This document shows positions 43,291-49,930 of a stretch of 53,402 nucleotides of DNA, piece after piece. Numbering within the stretch: position 1 is the first letter of the stretch; every line of letters starts with the position of its first letter. Origin of the DNA: a virus. The notes under the pieces are model-generated. The model saw nothing but the letters and a program-made list of their open reading frames with translations, did not search any database and had not been told where the DNA came from. The position numbers were made by a program, and so were the translations under genes. Where the stretch lies: positions 1-53,402 of IMG/VR virus record IMGVR_UViG_3300015264_000030, one strand, 5' to 3'.

Positions 43291-44223
43291 ATGGCGACAC
43301 CTACATTGACATATATCCAGACAACGGACAAGAATCTTCAATCAAAGGATGCAGTATTCGATGCTACGGTTATTGCTAATTATGGCGACCCCGGACTTGC
43401 AGAAGATTATCATGCAGATATTCTAAGTAGATATGTAATTTGCAAATTGGAATCTTCAAATCGAACCCTAACTAGCGACAAATATAAAAATATGATTGTC
43501 GTTGTCAAAAGACCAGAACCATTATGGATAAATTATCAAGGGGGATTTCTTAATAATCCAGCCCTTCAACAGAGAGTTGACTTCAATCTAAATACCAATG
43601 TAGGGGGTTCGACGAATTATTCTGTAAATGCGATTCCCGAAATCAATTATCCATACCAATTAGGAGAAAAAATCAAAATCAAGTTAATAAAAGACGAAGG
43701 TTATTTTTACCTCTTAAATAGTGACCCATTCTTTTATTCTCAATGCAATGCTTGGAATCCGAACAGTTCCGCGATTGGTTATTATCGGGGCTGGCATAAT
43801 CAGGGATTAAATAGCAATTCCTATATTGTTGATAATAACGGTGTGAACGCATTGGAGGTAAAGACTATTTCTCCAACGTCAATATTCAATACTTATTATG
43901 CGATTACCCTTAATAAGATTCAATATGAGGCATTTTCTTTGACATTATTTCCAGATTTGGCATCAAATTTGGTTAGTTTATTCAATGGGACTTCTAATTT
44001 TGGATTTTATTACAGCGATAATGGTGGATATGCTTATCATAATCAGACCTCATTACAATTTAACTTTGTAAAATATGAGGATATGAATTTGGGGGGCAAA
44101 GCTCGAATTGCAAATACAAACTGTATGCCTTTGGTGGTAACTTCTCCAAACTCATTTACTACTCCGCAATCAAGGGCGGCTGGAACCGTCAACTATACTC
44201 CAACTTATATTACAAAATGTTAA
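43291..44223 (+). CDS. Structural protein of unknown function, last gene of the tail block
   Basis: A 310-aa protein starting MATPTLTYIQTTDKNLQSKD. The sequence is beta-rich with many Asn and aromatic residues, and FGFYYSDNGGYAYHNQTSL at about 245-265. It has little SG compared with its neighbours and no recognised domain. It begins 2 nt after the previous gene and its TAA overlaps the stop of the opposite-strand gene (shared TTAA at 44220-44223), so it ends the + strand tail operon without a visible terminator. Confidence 0.45.
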   Translation: MATPTLTYIQTTDKNLQSKDAVFDATVIANYGDPGLAEDYHADILSRYVICKLESSNRTLTSDKYKNMIVVVKRPEPLWINYQGGFLNNPALQQRVDFNLNTNVGGSTNYSVNAIPEINYPYQLGEKIKIKLIKDEGYFYLLNSDPFFYSQCNAWNPNSSAIGYYRGWHNQGLNSNSYIVDNNGVNALEVKTISPTSIFNTYYAITLNKIQYEAFSLTLFPDLASNLVSLFNGTSNFGFYYSDNGGYAYHNQTSLQFNFVKYEDMNLGGKARIANTNCMPLVVTSPNSFTTPQSRAAGTVNYTPTYITKC

Positions 44224-44996
44224 ACCGTATCTGTCTTGGTTTTTTCTTTTGCTTTCTTGTTCATTCGTCCAACCAGTTCAAATTGCTTTTCTGAATCAAT
44301 ATCAGAGACACTTTTTAGTTTGTCGGCATTAGGATAATTTTCTTTGATAAGAATTGTTTTGATTTTTTCAAATGTGACTCCATATTTCGCCATCGCAGAA
44401 ATCATAGATTCAGTATTTGGGTCAACAGTATTTGAATTTGAACCGAGAGGATTTTGATTTATTTCTTCTTGAGAAACGATGTTGATTTTCAAGAAATTAC
44501 GAACCGAACGGACGAAGGCGCGATTTTCAGCAATCGGCCCAAGATAATTTTTTCCGAAGTTATTTGTATTGTCTGGACTTGCATCACCAATGGCACTAAA
44601 ACTTACTTCGCGTCCTTCTGTTTCAAAATTAGGAATCCAAGAAATTTTGCAGGAAACGATAACATAGTTTGATGTTGGAGATACGATTGAATACGTTACT
44701 GATTCATAGCCTCTTATTTGAGCAAGCTCTTTAATTCCCGGCAAAAGAATTAGCAAATCTCTGTCATCGAGGCCGGAAACGGATTCTGGAATCGGTCTGC
44801 CCTTCTTTTCAAAGTTAAATTTATTGATGGCAAGATGTTTTGGGTTAATCATCGTTCTCCAATCAATTAAACCTTCTGGTGTATAGGCGTATTTAACATT
44901 GCCATTATTGATTAAACCGTGTGAGTTGCGGGTGATTAGTTTTGGCGGAATTGAAGTATCAATTACCTCAAAAGCTTTTTCAGTAGTATCGCTCAT
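44220..44996 (-). CDS. Possible Rad52/annealing-type recombination protein
   Basis: A 258-aa protein on the minus strand. The block GREVSFSAIGDASPDN (128-143) followed by IAENRAFVRSVRNFLKINIVSQEEI (155-179) resembles phage recombination-mediator or single-strand annealing proteins (G-----GDAS--N, then AE-RA--R--R). LLILLPGIKELAQIRGYESV (81-100) is also typical of this group in large phages. Role inferred: DNA recombination or repair in the host cytoplasm. The C-terminal 80 residues are charged and include a UBA-like helical section. It has its own host-type promoter, so it is likely expressed earlier than the virion genes. Confidence 0.4.
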   Translation of the reverse strand: MSDTTEKAFEVIDTSIPPKLITRNSHGLINNGNVKYAYTPEGLIDWRTMINPKHLAINKFNFEKKGRPIPESVSGLDDRDLLILLPGIKELAQIRGYESVTYSIVSPTSNYVIVSCKISWIPNFETEGREVSFSAIGDASPDNTNNFGKNYLGPIAENRAFVRSVRNFLKINIVSQEEINQNPLGSNSNTVDPNTESMISAMAKYGVTFEKIKTILIKENYPNADKLKSVSDIDSEKQFELVGRMNKKAKEKTKTDTV

Positions 44997-45002
44997 GTTT
45001 TA

Positions 45003-45031
45003 ATATTAAACCATTCTTCAGAAAAAGTCAA
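45003..45031 (-). promoter_or_regulatory. Sigma70-like promoter for the Rad52-like gene
   Basis: On the minus strand: -35 TTGACT (45026-45031), 17-nt spacer, -10 TAATAT (45003-45008). It ends 6 nt before the ATG, so the transcript should be leaderless. It lies right after the stop of the upstream gene. Confidence 0.7.
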
Positions 45032-45037
45032 GGACTT

Positions 45038-46222
45038 TTATTTCTTTTTGACAATGGTATAAAACTCGATTTCTTCCCAAAAACTAGGAGAATCAATGAC
45101 TTTTTGATATTCTTCGAGATTTTGAAGCGGAGTGTCTTTTTCGACAGCAGCTTGACTTGAATACATTTTATTCTTAGAAGCGGTTAATTTAGAAGAACGA
45201 TAATATAAATTAGAAGTATCTTTTCTCAAAGTTTCTACCATGTCTTTAGGGGATTCTTCAATTCGATTGATTATACCGTATTCATAATATTTGATTTTAA
45301 GTTCGTTAATTCTTTCTTGAGAAAGTGACGAAATCAAAATAAGTTTTACGCCAGTGGATTCCAATTCAGATAAGAAATCCTTATGGTCGTTCTCTGTTAT
45401 TTTGAAAGCGAGCATTTGAATATTTTGTTTGAATTGATGGATTATATTCAAATTTATTGGTTTATCTACGACGATAATGGATTTTCTATATTGAGCTAAA
45501 AGATGAAATAAATCTTCTTCTTTCATATCTGGCTTATCCGCTCGAATTTCTACCAATAATTCAGGATTAAAAATCAAATTTCGATGGTCTGGAATACATT
45601 CCTGAATCATAAAACTAGAATATTTTTTGCCAAAGAAAAGTGAATCAAATGGAATTTTATAATCAATATTTAATAATTTCAAAATCGCAGAGGCTATTTC
45701 CTCTGGCTTAATCATATTGATTGTCTTGGGATTTTCGTCATTAGAGAATGATGGTTTTTTCTGTTCGGTTCTATCGTAAGACGAAATAAAAATCTGTTTT
45801 TCTGGCGACCCAAAGTAAGGTCTGTCGCATCCAATAAAATTATTCGTGAAAATGCTTACGAATGGAATGTCAAATCCGCCAGCCAAGTGAGTTGGAAAAC
45901 CATCGGAACCAAAATGTAGTATTGAGTTTTGAATTATGTAAGCAACTTGATTAAGGTTTGCCGCCCCTTTTGCGTTAATACAATTAGAGAAATTTCTATC
46001 TTTTTGTCCACCAATTTGAACTATGCGAATTCCAGCCTCTTGCAATGGAAGCGAAATCATATTGATTACATCTTGAAGATAATCATAATTTTTTGCTGTT
46101 CCTTGGCTATCAGAATGAAAGGTGATATACTTCTCAATGGGGAGAGGGAAAAATGAAGTATAAATATACGGTTTTCCGATTTTTGCTCCACAATTTGCTG
46201 CGTATGTTTCTAAAGGGTGCAT
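45038..46222 (-). CDS. C-terminal half of a GT9-like glycosyltransferase plus unknown domain
   Basis: A 394-aa protein. Residues about 30-140 match the second Rossmann domain of GT9 (heptosyltransferase-type) enzymes: KYITFHSDSQGTAKNYDYLQ, AGIRIVQIGGQKDR and the donor-binding signature HFGSDGFPTHLAGGFDIP (103-120, with D107 and H112). No first domain is present here. That half lies at the end of the preceding gene in the same frame, separated only by two TAA codons. Residues about 200-394 are an unrecognised alpha/beta and helical region. It probably works with the upstream protein in sugar transfer; which sugar is not visible. Confidence 0.65.
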   Translation of the reverse strand: MHPLETYAANCGAKIGKPYIYTSFFPLPIEKYITFHSDSQGTAKNYDYLQDVINMISLPLQEAGIRIVQIGGQKDRNFSNCINAKGAANLNQVAYIIQNSILHFGSDGFPTHLAGGFDIPFVSIFTNNFIGCDRPYFGSPEKQIFISSYDRTEQKKPSFSNDENPKTINMIKPEEIASAILKLLNIDYKIPFDSLFFGKKYSSFMIQECIPDHRNLIFNPELLVEIRADKPDMKEEDLFHLLAQYRKSIIVVDKPINLNIIHQFKQNIQMLAFKITENDHKDFLSELESTGVKLILISSLSQERINELKIKYYEYGIINRIEESPKDMVETLRKDTSNLYYRSSKLTASKNKMYSSQAAVEKDTPLQNLEEYQKVIDSPSFWEEIEFYTIVKKK

Positions 46223-46225
46223 TTA

Positions 46226-48154
46226 TTATTGAAATTTCAAATCGCTTTTATCTTCGCTATTATGTGTGTATGTCCAAATTCTCTGAGTATTAACGTGGGG
46301 TAAATATGCAATATTAAAATATCCTTTATGGTCTGATTTCCCTTCAAGCCATAAAATATTATCCATAATTTGATTATATTGAATCCATTTGTCAACGAAT
46401 GGATTTCCGTCTAGGATACTGCGATATTGTGGCTGGGTTGCCACATAAAGTGTGTATTCGGGATAACGCTTTTTGATTGATTCAAATAAGCTGGTAATCG
46501 AATAAATATCTTTTTCATGTTCGGGCATAACAACAAGGACTCTGCCTTTATCATTTTGATTTAAGAAATCTTCAAATTTTACTCCACCAGCCTTTTGTTC
46601 CTCGATTGTCTTAAAAGCAACTTGACGAAAATATTGTTCAATTTGTTGACGAGGCAATTCTTTATTGATTCGTGCCATCCAATGTTTATGTCCTTCATCA
46701 TCTTTATCCACCTCTTTTCTTCCAAGGATTTTGTGATATAATTGCGTAATCCATTCTGAATCATCTGTTATTTCTGGCATTGCATAATACGGGTCTGGAT
46801 TAACTTTAACCGGCTCAAAAATAGAATAATCTTCGACTTTCGGTGATTTATCAATAAAGTCTTCCAAATATTTCCCAATAACTTCAATAGAAAAATTATC
46901 AATGACCCATTGACGGGACTTCTTTCCCATTTCTTTTCTTGTTTCGGGCTTCATTGCGAGGACTTTATTCAACTGCTTGCAAATTGAATTTGGATAGGTG
47001 CTTGCCTTAATAAACATCGTATCTGGTTCGCGGTATTCGCTCCAATCAAGGGGCAAAGAACCGGCTCCATCTTCACAAGAATCTTCTCCGCAACTATAAT
47101 TTGTCACCAATGTAATTAACTCCGTCAATTTTGCTTCTTGAATCGGAATTTCCTGACCACCGGAAGTAAATGGATGACAATAAACATCCATCAAATTATA
47201 AACTTCATTTAATTGCGATTCATTGACTCCAAATCCCGGCGATGTTGTAACTTGACTATTCTTGCCTTTGCAGTATGGACAATCTTCTTCGTGATTTGTG
47301 AAATTTTTGATTTGATATTTCCTACAATTACGACAAACATAAGTGGTAATAATATCAGAAATGGATATTTCGTGTTCTTCGCAGAGTTTTTTTATATTCC
47401 AGCCTTCGTTCCAATGGGTATGTAGAAGAAGTTTAGTCTTCAATGATGGATTATTCTGCTTGAACATCTTGAATCCCTTGATAAGATTTGGAACACTTTT
47501 GCGTAATTGATTGCGAAATACAAAGCCAATTACAAAGGTATCTGGGGTGATGCCATATTTTTGTCTTAAAATTTCTCTTTTTGATTTTTTAATCTTAAAG
47601 AAATTCTTGGTATCCAGTGAACCCCTGACTGTTTTGACGTGTTTATGACCCTGTGTATGCAAAGCCTTTGTAGCAAAATCGGCCCAACTCCAGAAATTCT
47701 TTGATTTCTTCGCTGCTAAAACGGCCTTATCGAGAATTGGCAAAGAATCAAGGGTCGTCCATAACGCGCATCCGATTTTATCAAACCAAGGGCGTTGTAG
47801 AGCATAGTCAATTCCACAAATATCTTGAATCGCAATATAAACATCAGGTTTAATTTCCGCAATAGCTTCGTCAATAGCAAACATTCCATATCCAGCCATT
47901 CTTGAAAGTCCATCCCAATTTTTTGGGTCATTTTGGTTGCGGAGAGCTTCAATTTTTTGTGGTTGAATTGTCCCGATGGTCTTCCACGGAGTTCTGCTCA
48001 ATTCTGGACTTCCAGCCATAGAACCTACTGCAAGATTGATAAGTTCATATTTATTTGTATTGTGCAAATACTCAAAAATATTACGAGCATTTTTACCAAA
48101 ACCCGTCATTGCCAACGGGAAGTCGGTATGAATCAGAACCTTTTTCTTTACCAT
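46226..48154 (-). CDS. Fused glycosyltransferase: GT4 with zinc-ribbon insert, DUF4214-like linker, and N-terminal half of GT9
   Basis: A 642-aa protein. The start at 48154 (MVKKKVLIHTDFP) is used rather than 48166 because it gives the TAATATG junction with the gene upstream. Residues 1-435 are a GT-B/GT4 enzyme: VLIHTDFPLAMTGFGKNAR at the start, FVIGFVFRNQLRKSVPNLIKG (207-227) and DVYCHPFTSGGQEIPIQEAK (323-342) as donor-site motif. A zinc ribbon (C274-x2-C277, C292-x2-C295) is inserted in the second domain. Residues about 467-520 (ITQLYHKILGRKEVD...) resemble DUF4214. Residues 536-642 (KGRVLVVMPEHEKD...) match the first domain of GT9 enzymes. The rest of GT9 is in the next ORF, in frame after TAATAA. 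Confidence 0.75.
   Translation of the reverse strand: MVKKKVLIHTDFPLAMTGFGKNARNIFEYLHNTNKYELINLAVGSMAGSPELSRTPWKTIGTIQPQKIEALRNQNDPKNWDGLSRMAGYGMFAIDEAIAEIKPDVYIAIQDICGIDYALQRPWFDKIGCALWTTLDSLPILDKAVLAAKKSKNFWSWADFATKALHTQGHKHVKTVRGSLDTKNFFKIKKSKREILRQKYGITPDTFVIGFVFRNQLRKSVPNLIKGFKMFKQNNPSLKTKLLLHTHWNEGWNIKKLCEEHEISISDIITTYVCRNCRKYQIKNFTNHEEDCPYCKGKNSQVTTSPGFGVNESQLNEVYNLMDVYCHPFTSGGQEIPIQEAKLTELITLVTNYSCGEDSCEDGAGSLPLDWSEYREPDTMFIKASTYPNSICKQLNKVLAMKPETRKEMGKKSRQWVIDNFSIEVIGKYLEDFIDKSPKVEDYSIFEPVKVNPDPYYAMPEITDDSEWITQLYHKILGRKEVDKDDEGHKHWMARINKELPRQQIEQYFRQVAFKTIEEQKAGGVKFEDFLNQNDKGRVLVVMPEHEKDIYSITSLFESIKKRYPEYTLYVATQPQYRSILDGNPFVDKWIQYNQIMDNILWLEGKSDHKGYFNIAYLPHVNTQRIWTYTHNSEDKSDLKFQ
47270..47335 (-). 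other. Zinc-ribbon insertion within the GT4 domain
   Basis: Encodes C274-RN-C277 and C292-PY-C295 with a 14-residue gap, a typical zinc ribbon. It interrupts the GT-B fold between the strand KLLLHTHWNEGW and the donor-site region. Confidence 0.65.
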
Positions 48155-48155
48155 A

Positions 48156-48656
48156 TTAAATTGCATCTGAGGACACTGCGCCTCTGGTGAATTGCGATTG
48201 AAGTGCGAAGATAAGATATTCCCTAATTAAACGTCCTTCGGGAAAAGTGATTCCAAGATATAAACTATTTTTTGAAGTGGAGTCTTGCTTGTCAGCGATT
48301 GAAATACTGAAAGAGAAACCCCTTTGAGTTGGTTTGCTAACGTCATCGTTAGATTTATTCATCCAAGGTTCAAATTTAATTGTCTTGATAGATTTGTCGC
48401 TATCGTGAACTGTTGAAAATGGCCTATTTCTATCTAAACAATCAAGAATCGCTGCTACCTCGACTTGGCCTAATTTGATATTAACGTGCTTTGTCGGGTC
48501 ATTACGACTATCCTTGAATGAACCAACGGATTTTTCTGCATCCCAACCAGCTTGTTTAATTAGAGTTGCGAAAATCGTCCCGTCTTTGTCGGATTGGGAG
48601 AAGGAGCAGGCAAAACCAGTGTTGTTTTTGTTGGGATGATAAATGTGGATTGGCAT
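48156..48656 (-). CDS. Conserved phage protein, possible ssDNA/RNA-binding
   Basis: A 166-aa protein (MPIHIYHPNKNNTGFACSFSQSDKDGTIFATLIKQAGWD...). GFSFSISIADKQDSTSKNSLYLGITFPEGRLIREYLIFALQ near the end is a beta-hairpin followed by an amphipathic helix, as in PC4/whirly-type single-strand nucleic-acid binders. VAAILDCLDRNRPFSTVHDSD (about 67-87) is another well-preserved-looking stretch. It sits in an operon with a glycosyltransferase and a small duplicated-domain protein. Function not established; binding is a guess from fold pattern. Confidence 0.45.
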   Translation of the reverse strand: MPIHIYHPNKNNTGFACSFSQSDKDGTIFATLIKQAGWDAEKSVGSFKDSRNDPTKHVNIKLGQVEVAAILDCLDRNRPFSTVHDSDKSIKTIKFEPWMNKSNDDVSKPTQRGFSFSISIADKQDSTSKNSLYLGITFPEGRLIREYLIFALQSQFTRGAVSSDAI

Positions 48657-48660
48657 AATA

Positions 48661-49146
48661 TTAGTCGTTGATTTTCGGTTCGTAACGTGTAAAATTTTCA
48701 GGACTTGGATTTCTTTTTTGACTGACTTCTTTTTCTTGAGAAGTCATTGATTTGATTGCTTTGCCAATTAAACGGCGAGTATCAAAATCATGCGCCGCAA
48801 CTACTTCGCCAGTTTCTTTGAGTTTTCCTTGTGGCTGAACGGTAACATCAACACATCCATTTATATGCAAACAAAGTGCAGAAGCGATTCCGGCAAAGCC
48901 ACTGGCGGAATCTTCGACTTCTGTTCCAAGAACTTCAAGTGGCAATTCTGGTTCTGGAATGATTTCTCCACCTTGTAGGCGTGTCTCGACGCACCAAAAT
49001 CTTTTTACTGGCGAACCGTCTTTGGGATTAAGGCCGCGTGGTTGGAATAAGTAATACTTATTTTGATTCATCTCAATTTGAAGTTGAGTAATCATTCCCG
49101 ATAATCCAGTCACCACATCCGTTACTTTGCTTCCAAGTTTAATCAT
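48661..49146 (-). CDS. Small phage protein with two copies of an LGSKVTD-VTG-type domain
   Basis: A 161-aa protein. Residues 4-20 (LGSKVTDVVTGLSGMIT) and 73-89 (LGTEVEDSASGFAGIAS) are two copies of a motif seen in many phage hypothetical proteins (LG--V-D-VTG--G); the second is followed by the usual GC-D-TVQPQG (97-107). The first copy has lost that Cys. Role unknown. First gene of the minus-strand operon, preceded by an extended -10 promoter. The C-terminal 35 residues are charged and probably disordered. Confidence 0.6.
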   Translation of the reverse strand: MIKLGSKVTDVVTGLSGMITQLQIEMNQNKYYLFQPRGLNPKDGSPVKRFWCVETRLQGGEIIPEPELPLEVLGTEVEDSASGFAGIASALCLHINGCVDVTVQPQGKLKETGEVVAAHDFDTRRLIGKAIKSMTSQEKEVSQKRNPSPENFTRYEPKIND

Positions 49147-49157
49147 AATGTTTGTTT

Positions 49158-49166
49158 ATTATACCA
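49158..49166 (-). promoter_or_regulatory. Extended -10 promoter for the minus-strand operon
   Basis: On the minus strand TGGTATAAT, with TATAAT at 49158-49163, 11 nt before the ATG at 49146. The -35 region is weak, as is common with extended -10 promoters. Confidence 0.6.
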
Positions 49167-49202
49167 AATTAGAGTTAATTTATAGGAAAAAGTTCAAAAT
49201 TT

Positions 49203-49210
49203 GTGTAATA
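49203..49210 (+). promoter_or_regulatory. Candidate late promoter motif GTGTAATA
   Basis: In the divergent gap between the minus-strand operon and the HNH gene; 9 nt before the TTG start at 49220. Confidence 0.45.
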
Positions 49211-49219
49211 ATATACAGA

Positions 49220-49909
49220 TTGAAAAAGAAATACATAAAATGGACTCCCGAAGAAGAAGAAGCAATCAATGAACACTACGAAAAAGATGGAGCAGAATTC
49301 TGTGCTAAAATATTAAATAGACCACAAAAACACATTGTTACGAAAGCTTTTCATTTGGGGAAAAAATTCAATTATGGTCTGAATGGTGGCCTTAAAAAGT
49401 GCAAAAAGTGTCTAAATGACAAACCGCTAGAACAGTTTCCGAAAAATAAAAAAATAAAATCTGGATTGGATTCTTGGTGTAAGGATTGTCACAAAGCAAT
49501 CAACCATATTAAATACTTTAATAATCGTGAAAAAATTTGGAGACAGCAGTTAGATAGAAAAAGAAAGAACCCTAATTTAAGGATTTTGCAAGTTTTAAGA
49601 ACGAGAAATCATGCTGCCATGCAGGGCAGAACGAAAGACGAAACAACCAAGATTTTGTTAGGATGTGATTTAGACTTTTTTTGGAATTATTTAGAAAAAA
49701 AATTCAAAAGTGGTATGACCAAAGAAAACTATGGAAAAATTTGGGTCATTGACCATATTACTCCTTGCCGAGCGTTTAATTTAATTGAACCTTTGGAACA
49801 ACGTAAGTGTTTTCACTATTCCAATCTTCAACCTTTGTTTAAGCAAGAAAATGAATCCAAAGGAGATTTATTGCCAGATGGAACTAGAGCGAGGTTATTA
49901 AAAGTGTAA
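49220..49909 (+). CDS. HNH homing-type endonuclease with N-terminal HTH
   Basis: A 229-aa nuclease. The start is taken as TTG at 49220 (MKKKYIKWTPEEEEAI) because upstream in-frame codons overlap the opposite promoter and encode a hydrophobic sequence unlike the family. Residues 6-50 look like a Myb/SANT-type helix-turn-helix (WTPEEEEAINEHYEKDGAEF). C61-x2-C64 and C87-x2-C90 form a zinc-binding treble clef (CKKCLNDKPLEQFPKN...GLDSWCKDCHKA). The HNH core is VIDHITPCRAF (176-186; D178, H179), FHYSNLQPLFKQEN (198-211; N202, N211) and ESKGD. It lies between the minus-strand island and the giant structural gene. The codons around its TAA form the promoter-like motif of the next gene. Confidence 0.85.
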   Translation: MKKKYIKWTPEEEEAINEHYEKDGAEFCAKILNRPQKHIVTKAFHLGKKFNYGLNGGLKKCKKCLNDKPLEQFPKNKKIKSGLDSWCKDCHKAINHIKYFNNREKIWRQQLDRKRKNPNLRILQVLRTRNHAAMQGRTKDETTKILLGCDLDFFWNYLEKKFKSGMTKENYGKIWVIDHITPCRAFNLIEPLEQRKCFHYSNLQPLFKQENESKGDLLPDGTRARLLKV

Positions 49910-49913
49910 TTAC
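49904..49913 (+). promoter_or_regulatory. Candidate late promoter motif GTGTAATTAC
   Basis: Exact GTGTAATTA copy that includes the HNH stop codon (49907-49909); an AAAGG ribosome site and the ATG at 49931 follow. Confidence 0.55.
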
Positions 49914-49930
49914 TCTAGGTAAAAGGCAAA

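Noticed and set aside
46223-46228. Reassigned TAA codons or stop readthrough between the two glycosyltransferase ORFs
   Set aside because: TAA ends most genes here, TAG and TGA also act as stops, and two TAA codons in tandem make readthrough unlikely.
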